Below, piece after piece: positions 1-7,248 of a stretch of 19,021 bases of DNA. The translations under genes and the position numbers were made by a program. The stretch covers positions 1 through 19,021 of the forward strand of contig CAVCIU010000034.1 in NCBI GenBank assembly GCA_963602355.1. The letters run 5' to 3'. The first letter of the stretch is position 1. Every line of letters starts with the position of its first letter. Below the pieces are notes generated by a model. The model did no database searches. It had not been told where the DNA came from and was given only the letters and a program-made list of their open reading frames with translations. The DNA comes from UBA791 sp963602355. GTDB lineage: Bacteria > Cyanobacteriota > Vampirovibrionia > Gastranaerophilales > Gastranaerophilaceae.

Positions 1-361
1 TTTCTTCTTTCCAAACTAATTTGTCGCCTTCTTTCCAGTTTGAATTAGCTAATTGAACAACTGAATCATCTTCAGCAGTTGCACTGGCACCTTCTGTACC
101 TAATTGGTGTTTTGATACGCCTCTAACTCTAAATTGTAATGCTGGTGCATCTTCATTTGCTTTTGTTTCCATTGGGTTTTGAATTTTACCTGTAAATGAA
201 ACATGTAAAGCATTGCCTTGACGTTTTAACGTAATTGGCGATTCTTGTTTCGATAACTCTACTGTATCTGTTGCGTAAGTTAATTTTGGTTGTGCAACTT
301 GAGGCTTAATTTGTGGTCTCACTTGTGCTACTGCTAAATTGTTGATTTTGTTAATGTTCAT
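1..361 (-). CDS. Unrecognised protein, N-terminal part (runs off the left edge)
   Basis: An open frame on the minus strand starts with ATG at 361-359 and stays open to base 1, giving 120 codons; the stop lies outside the window. A clear Shine-Dalgarno sequence (AGGAGTT) lies 4 bases before the ATG, so the start is well supported. The protein begins MNINKINNLAVAQVRPQIK. It has no hydrophobic signal peptide or membrane segment in the visible part, a Pro/Gln-rich N-terminus (roughly residues 14-26), and a more ordered stretch after about residue 45 with alternating hydrophobic residues that may form beta strands (for example ALHVSFTGKI). I do not recognise the family. It is divergent from the sigma factor gene at 605, with a 243-base spacer between them. 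Coding status is supported by uninterrupted frame length and the ribosome binding site only. Confidence 0.7.
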   Translation of the reverse strand, partial: MNINKINNLAVAQVRPQIKPQVAQPKLTYATDTVELSKQESPITLKRQGNALHVSFTGKIQNPMETKANEDAPALQFRVRGVSKHQLGTEGASATAEDDSVVQLANSNWKEGDKLVWKEE

Positions 362-518
362 AATGAACTCCTGTCCTATAAGTAAATTGAAATATTGTTT
401 TTATGAATTGTGGATTATTTTGAATCTCTAAAAATAAATATAAAGAAACACTAAATTTTCTACCTACACATGTTATTTAAAAATTCTAAAAAAAAAAGTT
501 GCTAGTTCATGGTCGACA

Positions 519-536
519 TGTTAAATTTTTTTAACA
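519..536. repeat. Short inverted repeat upstream of the sigma factor promoter
   Basis: TGTTAAA at 519-525 and TTTAACA at 530-536 are exact inverted copies separated by TTTT. It lies 13 bases before the putative -35 of the sigma factor gene in the 243-base divergent spacer (362-604). It could be an operator or chance in AT-rich DNA. Apart from this and the promoter I see nothing in the spacer. Confidence 0.3.
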
Positions 537-548
537 ATTCGTTACAGT

Positions 549-577
549 TTTAAAAACATTACCCATTATGCTATACT
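549..577 (+). promoter_or_regulatory. Extended -10 promoter for the group-3 sigma factor gene
   Basis: TATACT at 572-577 is preceded by TG at 569-570, forming an extended -10 box (TGCTATACT). A weak -35-like TTTAAA lies at 549-554 with a 17-base spacer. The predicted start of transcription near 584 gives a leader of about 20 bases that contains the ribosome binding site GAGGG at 593-597. Confidence 0.55.
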
Positions 578-604
578 GATTATGTTGTATTAGAGGGTTG
601 AGTA

Positions 605-1402
605 GTGAACAACAAGACAGAAGACAATTTTGCACAAGTTACTGAGTGGCTTGCATCATACAAAAAAACTGATAATGAAAAGCAAAAGAAACAACTTCAA
701 AACTTAATTGTTGTTGCGACTATGCCGTTGGTAAAAAAAATAGCATGCTCTCTTGCTAGACGTTCTACTGACCCTATTGATGACCTTATTCAAGTTGGTT
801 CTTTAGGACTTATCAAGGCTATTGAGTTTTACAATCCTGATATTTCAACTAAATTTAAAACTTATGCTAGTTACTTAATTACTGGTGAAATTCGCCATTA
901 TTTAAGAGACAAAGCTTCTATGATTAAAGCTCCTAGAGAAATTCAAGAGTTAGCTTTTAGAATTAATAATTATATTAAACAATTAGTTGAAGAATCTGGT
1001 GATGAGCCTACAACTGAAGAAGTTGCAAAAGCAATGGACGTTTCAATTCAAAAGGTTAACATAGCAATAGAAGTAGACAGAAGAAAAAATACAATTTCTT
1101 TAGACCAAACCTTTAATACATCTGATGATGATAACATGTCTTTAGCCGATAAAATCCCTTCTGGAGACCATCAAGAAATGTTAAATTCTTATGAAGAAAA
1201 AATCATGCTTTCTAAAGCTATTGAAAAATTACCAGAAGATTTAAAAGCTGTTATCGAATTAAACTACTACGAAGACCTTAATCAACGTCAAATCGCAGAA
1301 AAACTAGGCATTTCACAAATGCAAGTTTCTAGAAGACTTAAAAAAGCTCTTTCTGCAATGTATGACATAATTACAAACTCAGATCACGAAAGAAATAAAT
1401 AA
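605..1402 (+). CDS. RNA polymerase sigma factor, group 3 (SigB/SigF/FliA-like)
   Basis: The 265-residue protein directs RNA polymerase to a specific promoter set. It shows the three domains of group-3 (alternative) sigma factors. Region 2 (about residues 30-100) has the core-binding and -10 recognition signature DDLIQVGSLGLIKAIEFYNP followed by YASYLITGEIRHYLRD. Region 3 follows at about 105-155 (APREIQELAFRINNYI). Region 4 is at about 195-255, with a helix-turn-helix (LNQRQIAEKLGISQMQVSRR). The GEI-RHYLRD wording is typical of the SigB/SigF/SigG and cyanobacterial SigF lineage rather than housekeeping sigma. The start is GTG, chosen because GAGGG lies 7 bases before it and an extended -10 promoter precedes it. 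The prepilin peptidase starts 2 bases after the stop, so the two are probably co-transcribed. In cyanobacteria SigF-type factors are linked to pilus and envelope genes, which fits this neighbour. The target regulon cannot be told from sequence. Confidence 0.93.
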   Translation: MNNKTEDNFAQVTEWLASYKKTDNEKQKKQLQNLIVVATMPLVKKIACSLARRSTDPIDDLIQVGSLGLIKAIEFYNPDISTKFKTYASYLITGEIRHYLRDKASMIKAPREIQELAFRINNYIKQLVEESGDEPTTEEVAKAMDVSIQKVNIAIEVDRRKNTISLDQTFNTSDDDNMSLADKIPSGDHQEMLNSYEEKIMLSKAIEKLPEDLKAVIELNYYEDLNQRQIAEKLGISQMQVSRRLKKALSAMYDIITNSDHERNK

Positions 1403-1404
1403 GC

Positions 1405-2325
1405 ATGCCGGATATTTTAACATTATACATAGCCTTTTGGATATTTATTATAGGCTTGTGTATAGGAAGTTTTTTAAATGTTGTTATACTTAGAGGTTTA
1501 TCGAAAGAATCAATCGTTTTTCCGCCTTCTAAGTGTCCTAAATGTCAGCATGCCTTGAAATGGTGGCACAATATTCCATTATTATCTTATATATTATTAA
1601 GAGGAAAATGTTATTTTTGTCATGAAAAAATTAGCCCTCAATATTTTATTGTAGAACTTTTAACGGGAATATTATTTACAGCAATTTTCTTTAAATTCGG
1701 TTTATCAATTAACATGCTCTTAATGTTAGTTATCTTCTCATTATTTATAGTCATGACAGTAACAGATTTAAAAGAAAAAGTTATATTTGATATTCATTCA
1801 ATATTATTAGTAATTTTTGGTTTAATTCTTAGCCTTGTTAATCACAATCTACAAAATTCTATAATAGGAATTTTAGAAGGTGTATTAATAATGGAATTGT
1901 TTGCATCACTTGGATATTTATTTGTAAAATCAAGAGCTTTCGGTGTTGGCGATACTTTTATTGCAGGTGGTTTGGGTGCAATCTTTGGGTGGTATCCGTT
2001 ATTGTTTGTTTTATTGTTATCACTAATTGTACAAGCCGTAATTACTCTTCCTTTATATTTAAAGAAATTGTATAAGGCAAAAGAATTTAAAACTATTATT
2101 TCATTAGCATTATTTTTAATAATTACAGCATGCTATAAATTATTCACAATGAACAAAGATATAAACATGTTAATTATATATATAGGAACAATTTTAGTTG
2201 TAGTATCTGGTTTATATTGCGTAAGACAAGTTACACGAAACATAAAATCTGCAACCGACGCAATCATTTTACCGTTTGGTCCAGCAATGTTTATTGCAGC
2301 TAGTATATTTATATTTTTAAATTAA
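1405..2325 (+). CDS. pilD: Type IV prepilin peptidase / N-methyltransferase (A24 family)
   Basis: A 306-residue inner-membrane aspartic protease that would cleave the leader of type IV pilins or type II secretion pseudopilins and methylate the new N-terminus. The N-terminal cytoplasmic domain carries two CxxC pairs (C44/C47 and C69/C72) in the classic setting CPKCQHALKWWHNIPLLSY. The two catalytic aspartates are visible: D121 in the TD(L/x)KEKVI segment and D183 in the FGVGD motif. The ending LPFGPAMFIAA is the usual C-terminal PFGP motif. Between the last canonical helices and PFGP there is an extra stretch of about 60-65 residues (about 220-285) with two more hydrophobic segments, making the protein longer than usual. 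It lies 2 bases after the sigma factor stop with no clear ribosome binding site, so translation is probably coupled. Its last 9 bases overlap the convergent anti-sigma gene. No pilin gene is in the window. Confidence 0.93.
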   Translation: MPDILTLYIAFWIFIIGLCIGSFLNVVILRGLSKESIVFPPSKCPKCQHALKWWHNIPLLSYILLRGKCYFCHEKISPQYFIVELLTGILFTAIFFKFGLSINMLLMLVIFSLFIVMTVTDLKEKVIFDIHSILLVIFGLILSLVNHNLQNSIIGILEGVLIMELFASLGYLFVKSRAFGVGDTFIAGGLGAIFGWYPLLFVLLLSLIVQAVITLPLYLKKLYKAKEFKTIISLALFLIITACYKLFTMNKDINMLIIYIGTILVVVSGLYCVRQVTRNIKSATDAIILPFGPAMFIAASIFIFLN

Positions 2326-2889
2326 CATGCTTGAAACAACATAAATTAGTCCCAGTGTTAAAGAGGTCATCAAGAATATAAAAATAGATGCGACTTTTAA
2401 TCTTGAACCACCTTTATGGCACTCTTCTTTCAAATCTAGTTGTTTCATTATACATTTTGAATAATCCTCTCTAAATTTATTAGAAGATTTTTCAAAAGAA
2501 TTATTTAAAAGTTTTTTCAGAGCATAAAATTCTTCCAAAGTTCTTCTTGCAGAAGAGTTTGAAATAATATATTTTTTAACCCTTAAACTGTCATCTGCTG
2601 AAAGTTCATTATCGCTATAAGCAGAAAGATTTTGAACAAGAACGTAGTCCTTCTCGTTTTCATTTTCTAATTCTTCTTCAAGTTCAGAATATTGGGCAAA
2701 GTCCATATTATCAATAATTTCTTTTGCTTTAGAAAAATTATCCATGATTTTTAATAACGTATTATATTTTTCACGACAAGAAGGACAGTTCTCCAAATGT
2801 TGTTCAAACATTTGTTTTAACGGATATTCAAGTCTATTATTAATATAAAACGTCATTAACGAACTCATTTGAGAACAAGATAAACTCAT
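2317..2889 (-). CDS. Membrane-anchored zinc-finger anti-sigma factor with two ZAS-like units
   Basis: A 190-residue protein encoded directly after the ECF sigma factor, so very likely its inhibitor. The N-terminal anti-sigma domain has the zinc motif H31-x3-C35-x2-C38 (HLENCPSC) with C5 as the probable fourth ligand. A second unit at about 88-128 (LSAYSDNELSADDSLRVKKY onward) matches the same fold wording used by ZAS proteins. There, however, the positions of His, Cys and Cys are Y107, N111 and A114, so it cannot bind zinc in the usual way. A single membrane helix lies at the very end (about 165-188), leaving almost no periplasmic tail. The ATG has AGGAGTTT 3 bases upstream, located in the end of the sigma gene; the two genes are 2 bases apart. 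With no periplasmic sensor domain, release of the sigma factor may respond to a cytoplasmic or membrane signal. Confidence 0.85.
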   Translation of the reverse strand: MSLSCSQMSSLMTFYINNRLEYPLKQMFEQHLENCPSCREKYNTLLKIMDNFSKAKEIIDNMDFAQYSELEEELENENEKDYVLVQNLSAYSDNELSADDSLRVKKYIISNSSARRTLEEFYALKKLLNNSFEKSSNKFREDYSKCIMKQLDLKEECHKGGSRLKVASIFIFLMTSLTLGLIYVVSSMLI

Positions 2890-2891
2890 TT

Positions 2892-3503
2892 TTAAACTCC
2901 TTTATTAATATAATCTTTTAAATTTTCTTTCAATCTCAATCTTGCACGAGCAATTCTCGATTTAACAGTACCTATATTGGTATTAGTATTTTTGGCAATA
3001 TCCTCGTAAGAAAAGCCTCTCAATTCTCTCAATACAATTGGGACTCTGAAATGTTCTGGTAAATTTTGAATTTCTTGTTTAATAAGAATTTCTAATTCGC
3101 AAGACAAACATTTTTCAAGAGGTTTTGCTTGTTTATCAGGAATTTCCAAAGTCGGATTTGTAGAATAATTATCGTTATTAACCTCTTTATCAAAGGAAAC
3201 CACATTTAACTTTGTACATTTTCTAAAATCATCGTAAAAAAGATTCATAACAATCTGATTTAGCCAACTTTTAAACCCTTTTGGATTTCTAAGATTTTGA
3301 ATATTTTTTGACATTCTCAAAAGAGCTTCTTGAGTCAAATCTTGAACCTTTACAGAATCTTTGCACAAATATAGAAATGTCATATAAATATGTTTTTGCT
3401 CTCTTTTAATAAGTTCTTCCAAGGCTTTATAATCGTTCTTTTGAGAAAGAACGATCAAATCTTCTACCTTTAATTTTTTGTACATTAACTTATTTAGAGA
3501 CAT
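2892..3503 (-). CDS. ECF (extracytoplasmic function) sigma-70 family factor
   Basis: A 203-residue two-domain sigma factor of the RpoE/SigW kind. Sigma region 2 spans about residues 25-95 (VQDLTQEALLRMSKNIQNL, then FKSWLNQIVMNLFYDDFRK). Sigma region 4 spans about 137-197 (NLPEHFRVPIVLRELRGFSY followed by EDIAKNTNTNIGTVKSRIAR). No region 1 or 3 is present, as expected for the class. The linker between the domains is rather long and polar (about 100-136). The anti-sigma gene follows 2 bases later, the standard arrangement for autoregulated ECF pairs. The start at 3503 is preferred over the Met codon at residue 7 because AAGG lies 5 bases before it and nothing resembling a Shine-Dalgarno sequence precedes the later one. 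The start region lies inside an inverted repeat described separately. I cannot place it in a numbered ECF group. Confidence 0.92.
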   Translation of the reverse strand: MSLNKLMYKKLKVEDLIVLSQKNDYKALEELIKREQKHIYMTFLYLCKDSVKVQDLTQEALLRMSKNIQNLRNPKGFKSWLNQIVMNLFYDDFRKCTKLNVVSFDKEVNNDNYSTNPTLEIPDKQAKPLEKCLSCELEILIKQEIQNLPEHFRVPIVLRELRGFSYEDIAKNTNTNIGTVKSRIARARLRLKENLKDYINKGV

Positions 3504-3528
3504 TTTAACCTTCTATAATAGGTTAAAA
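3503..3528. repeat. Inverted repeat spanning the ECF sigma factor start region
   Basis: TTTTAACC (3503-3510) and GGTTAAAA (3521-3528) are exact inverted 8-base arms around a 10-base centre. Read on the minus strand, the downstream arm contains the AAGG ribosome binding sequence and the first base of the ATG, and the centre contains TATTAT, a possible -10 box. It could be an operator over a promoter, or an RNA hairpin hiding the ribosome site. Confidence 0.45.
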
Positions 3529-3617
3529 TTTTTTTAGGGGAGTTTTAATATACAATAATATATATACATGTAGATATAATTAAAAAAATCAAAAAAAGAA
3601 TTATTTTTATATTTTTT

Positions 3618-3626
3618 TGGTATAAT
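3618..3626 (+). promoter_or_regulatory. Extended -10 promoter for manC
   Basis: TGGTATAAT is a perfect extended -10 box. No good -35 lies upstream. Transcription would start near 3633, leaving about 24 bases of leader with AGGAG at 3646-3650, 6 bases before the ATG at 3657. Confidence 0.6.
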
Positions 3627-3656
3627 TGACAACAAAAAGAATAATAGGAGTTAAAT

Positions 3657-5051
3657 ATGTATAGTATTATTTTATGCGGTGGTTCAGGAAGCCGTTTATG
3701 GCCGTTATCAAGAGAACTTTATCCAAAACAATTATTAAACTTAAATATGAATCAAAGTTTATTACAAGCCACATTTGAAAGACTAGCTTGTTTTACTCCA
3801 TCAGAAAATATTGTTAGCATTACAAACGCAAAACACGTATCAAATGTAAGATATCAACTTCAAGATATGTGCAAAAACCCTGTTGTTTTAGCTGAACCAG
3901 TAGCTAAGAATACAGCGCCAGCAATTGCAGTTGCTTCTAAATATATTTCTACAATCTCAAAGGAAGAAGACCCAGTTATTTTAGTTGCTCCTTCTGATCC
4001 TTTAATCAAGAATTTATCAGCCTTCAAAAGTTCAATCTTGAAAGGTGAAAAATTAGCAGAACAAGGCTACATTGTAACTTTCGGGGTACAACCAACTTCA
4101 CCAGAAACTGGTTATGGTTACGTTAATATCGAAGACGAAAAACTTTTAGACGGTTACAAAGTAAAACAATTCGTTGAAAAACCAGATGCAGAAACTGCTC
4201 AAAAATACGTTGATGCAGGAACATATTACTGGAATAGCGGTATCTTTATGTTCAAACTTTCTACATTTATGGAAGAACTTAAAAAAGCTAATTCTGAAAT
4301 ATTTGATATCTTGGACGAATTTGATTTCACAAATTCATCAGACATTCCATACGTAACATTCAACAAAATGCCTAGCATTTCAGTTGACTACGCTGTTATG
4401 GAAAAATCTAATAAAATTGCATTAGTAAAACTTGAAAGCGATTGGAACGATTTAGGTTCTTGGGAAGCTATTTATCAAGTTTCAGCAAAAGACAATAACG
4501 GTAACGTATTTATCGGAAACGTTATTGACAAAAACTCTAAAAACACATTAGCTTATTCATCTTCAAAATTAGTTGCAACAGTAGGACTAGAAAATGCTGT
4601 TATTGTTGAAACAGAAGATGCAATTTTAGCTTGCAGAACAGACAACACTCAAGACGTTAAACTTATTTATGAAGAGCTAAAAAAATTAAATGACGATACC
4701 CACAAGGTTCACAAAACAGTTTACAGACCTTGGGGTTTCTACACAGTTATAGCAAGTGGCGAAGGATTTTTAACTAAAAAAATTCACGTAAATCCTCACC
4801 AAAAATTATCACTTCAATCTCACAACCACAGAGCAGAACACTGGGTTGTAGCTCTTGGTACAGCAACAGTTCAAAAAGGTGAAGAAATGCTTACCCTAGA
4901 AGTTGGTCAAAGTGTTGACATCGCAATCGGAGAAAAACATTCACTTCAAAACCTTTCTGATGAAGATGTTGAAATCATTGAATTACAACAAGGTAGCATT
5001 CTACTTGAAGAAGATATTATTAGATATTCTGATATGTACGGTCGTTGCTAA
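3657..5051 (+). CDS. manC: Mannose-1-phosphate guanylyltransferase / mannose-6-phosphate isomerase, bifunctional
   Basis: A 464-residue cytoplasmic enzyme of the ManC/AlgA/CpsB type that makes GDP-mannose from mannose-1-phosphate and GTP and interconverts fructose-6-phosphate and mannose-6-phosphate. The nucleotidyltransferase domain (about 1-270) opens with the signature GGSGSRLWPLSRELYPKQLL and contains FVEKPD and WNSGIFMF. The C-terminal type II isomerase cupin (about 345-460) starts at RPWGFY and has the metal-binding motif QSHNHRAEHW with H389, H391 and E394. Length is normal for the bifunctional family. It is preceded by an extended -10 promoter and a good AGGAG site. It is divergent from the ECF sigma gene across 153 bases, so the sigma factor might regulate it, though no ECF-type promoter is evident. 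GDP-mannose would feed LPS, capsule or glycoprotein mannosylation. Its stop lies only 2 bases from the convergent gene's stop. Confidence 0.95.
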   Translation: MYSIILCGGSGSRLWPLSRELYPKQLLNLNMNQSLLQATFERLACFTPSENIVSITNAKHVSNVRYQLQDMCKNPVVLAEPVAKNTAPAIAVASKYISTISKEEDPVILVAPSDPLIKNLSAFKSSILKGEKLAEQGYIVTFGVQPTSPETGYGYVNIEDEKLLDGYKVKQFVEKPDAETAQKYVDAGTYYWNSGIFMFKLSTFMEELKKANSEIFDILDEFDFTNSSDIPYVTFNKMPSISVDYAVMEKSNKIALVKLESDWNDLGSWEAIYQVSAKDNNGNVFIGNVIDKNSKNTLAYSSSKLVATVGLENAVIVETEDAILACRTDNTQDVKLIYEELKKLNDDTHKVHKTVYRPWGFYTVIASGEGFLTKKIHVNPHQKLSLQSHNHRAEHWVVALGTATVQKGEEMLTLEVGQSVDIAIGEKHSLQNLSDEDVEIIELQQGSILLEEDIIRYSDMYGRC

Positions 5052-5053
5052 GC

Positions 5054-7234
5054 TTATTTGTTAACGTTTTTTAAAACAATAAAATCGTTTAAGCTACTGT
5101 CTTCAACATTATCTTCTGATACTATTGGAACGAATTCAAAGTTTTTAAAGATTTTATCTTTGTAGTTAAAAAAGCATTCTGCTGCTACTGGCTGATTTTT
5201 AAGATCTTTTAAAAATTCTGCGCTTTCTTTACCAGAAAAAGCCCCTACAAGATTTCTGTAAAAACAATAATAAAGGTCGTTCGTTTTCTTTAGATTAATT
5301 CCTTTATCATCTACGTAATAATTGAATTTAATATTCTTTTCGTCAACAAATGAAGAATATTGCCATTTTCCATAAATAACTATATAGTCATAATCCAATA
5401 AATTATAGTTTTTTATCTTTTGAATTAACCCAATATCAATTTTTGCATTATTAAAATAGACTTTTGATAAAGGAGCAAAAATATCAGAAGATGATGATGC
5501 AAAATAAAGAATTTTCTTACCCTTGAACACTTCTGAATTTATTACATTATTCCAGAATTTACAATGTGGATTTAGAATAACTCCAACAGGTGCTTCAATA
5601 TTACTACATGCAGCTCTTGTTCTCAATTGAGAAATTGTTTCACCGCTATACAAAAGTTTTTTCGCAAAATGCCAAGAAGGTCTTGCCCAAAAATGAGTTG
5701 AAACAAGAAGCATATAATATATTATACAAAGTGTCAAAATGATTTTATAAAAATTATTTTTTCTAAAATACGTGTATGAAAGAATTGGAGCAACAATAAC
5801 AGTAAACATTGCCAAAAATCTTGCGTTAAAATTCATATATACAATTAAGTATGACAAAGTTAACGTATAAACTATAAAAGCAATTGATAATACTGCTAAA
5901 AATTTAATTCTAAAATTCTTTGTAAAACAAGGTTTGATGAAGGAATACAGAATACAAGGTAACAATGCTAAAAAGCCCAAAACCCCATAACTCATACTTG
6001 GCTCTAATAAAGTTCCATTAACTTGAAATTTGCCTTCTGGATTACTATAAATACCTTCTGGAACAGAGGCGACACCTAAGATTTTTAAAACTAAAATTTT
6101 TGTAGCAAGAATATAATTTCCTATATATTCGCCCCATTTAAACCCTGTAAAATCAAAGAATAAAAAGGTATGTCTAACAAAAGTTGAAATCATACCTTTT
6201 ATTCCGTAGAAATTTTTGTGAACAACTAATGCAGAATTTGTGCCCATAATATTTCCGTAATCTATAAAATTCAAAATATAATTGTAAGATGAAAATATTA
6301 AAAAGTTTAGGGTAAAAAATCCGCAAAAGATGCCAAAGTTTTTGTAGTTATTATATTTTTTAGATAGAACTAACATGATTACTGCTATTGCTGGAATTGC
6401 AATAATAGCAGTTGTCTTAACCCCGACTGCTAGAGCATATGCCAATGATGCAAATATCAAATTTGTTTTGTTGTTTTCTTTAAGAGATAACCAAAACAAT
6501 GCTATTGAAGATATTAATAAACTTGCTGTAAATACGTCTGTTTCAGTTCCAGAAATCTGTACCATGATAGATGCAAATGAAGATAAAACAAGGATTGACC
6601 ATAGAATTTTTCTTAAAGAAAAACCTAATAAGTTCATTATTTTATACACAGAAGCTACTGCTAAACAATAACCAGAGAATGAAACAAATCCTAAAAACGC
6701 ATCTTTTTTAACAAACATTAAAATCCATGCATAAAGAATTTCAGAATTTATAGGAAATACAAGAGCTCTAACCTCTGCAACATCAACATGACTTAGTGAA
6801 TGATTTAGTATAAAAAAGAAACTTCTTGCTACGTGATAATCCCTTGCATCAGCATTTGTAACAGGAATTAACGCACATAAAAATAATGTTCCTAAAATAA
6901 ATACTAAAAATGAAAAAGACAAAATTATAAAAGTTTTGTCTAATTTACAGATGTTTTTACATTTTCTAAAAAAATCCTTGAAATCTGGTACAAAAACAGG
7001 TTTACCTTTTTTCGCCCAAAGAATAGCAGAAACCGCACATACAATAATATTTAATAATAAAACACAAGGTATATTTATTAAATGAAATAGAGATAATGCC
7101 TCAAAGGTCAAGACAACATTTGCGAATGCTGAAATTAACATTAATGAAAAATGCTCATAAGACTTTTTAGTTAACAACGAAGCTATAAAATAACTTGAAG
7201 TAAAAACTAATAAAAAAGATAATATAAATAACAT
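5054..7234 (-). CDS. Large polytopic membrane protein, GT-C glycosyltransferase-like
   Basis: The 726-residue protein has many hydrophobic helices from residue 1 to about 540 and then a soluble C-terminal part of about 180 residues. After the third or fourth helix comes a loop with acidic residues D129 and D132 (NADARDYHVARSFF), followed by a short segment VFPINSEILYAW. Acidic residues in the first large outer loop are the usual catalytic feature of GT-C enzymes such as ArnT and the PMT/GT39 families, which move sugars from lipid-phosphate donors. The C-terminal region (DYDYIVIYGKWQYSSF and around) resembles the soluble end of such proteins but I do not recognise a named domain. It starts 14 bases after the histidine-phosphatase-like gene, with only a weak AGGT site, so they are probably one transcript. 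A role in lipid-linked sugar transfer is inference; the exact reaction is unknown. Confidence 0.7.
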   Translation of the reverse strand: MLFILSFLLVFTSSYFIASLLTKKSYEHFSLMLISAFANVVLTFEALSLFHLINIPCVLLLNIIVCAVSAILWAKKGKPVFVPDFKDFFRKCKNICKLDKTFIILSFSFLVFILGTLFLCALIPVTNADARDYHVARSFFFILNHSLSHVDVAEVRALVFPINSEILYAWILMFVKKDAFLGFVSFSGYCLAVASVYKIMNLLGFSLRKILWSILVLSSFASIMVQISGTETDVFTASLLISSIALFWLSLKENNKTNLIFASLAYALAVGVKTTAIIAIPAIAVIMLVLSKKYNNYKNFGIFCGFFTLNFLIFSSYNYILNFIDYGNIMGTNSALVVHKNFYGIKGMISTFVRHTFLFFDFTGFKWGEYIGNYILATKILVLKILGVASVPEGIYSNPEGKFQVNGTLLEPSMSYGVLGFLALLPCILYSFIKPCFTKNFRIKFLAVLSIAFIVYTLTLSYLIVYMNFNARFLAMFTVIVAPILSYTYFRKNNFYKIILTLCIIYYMLLVSTHFWARPSWHFAKKLLYSGETISQLRTRAACSNIEAPVGVILNPHCKFWNNVINSEVFKGKKILYFASSSSDIFAPLSKVYFNNAKIDIGLIQKIKNYNLLDYDYIVIYGKWQYSSFVDEKNIKFNYYVDDKGINLKKTNDLYYCFYRNLVGAFSGKESAEFLKDLKNQPVAAECFFNYKDKIFKNFEFVPIVSEDNVEDSSLNDFIVLKNVNK

Positions 7235-7248
7235 GTTTTTTACCTAAA

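Noticed and set aside
6375..6671. Plus-strand open frame inside the GT-C-like gene
   Set aside because: It is antisense to membrane helices of a long intact gene, without a ribosome site.
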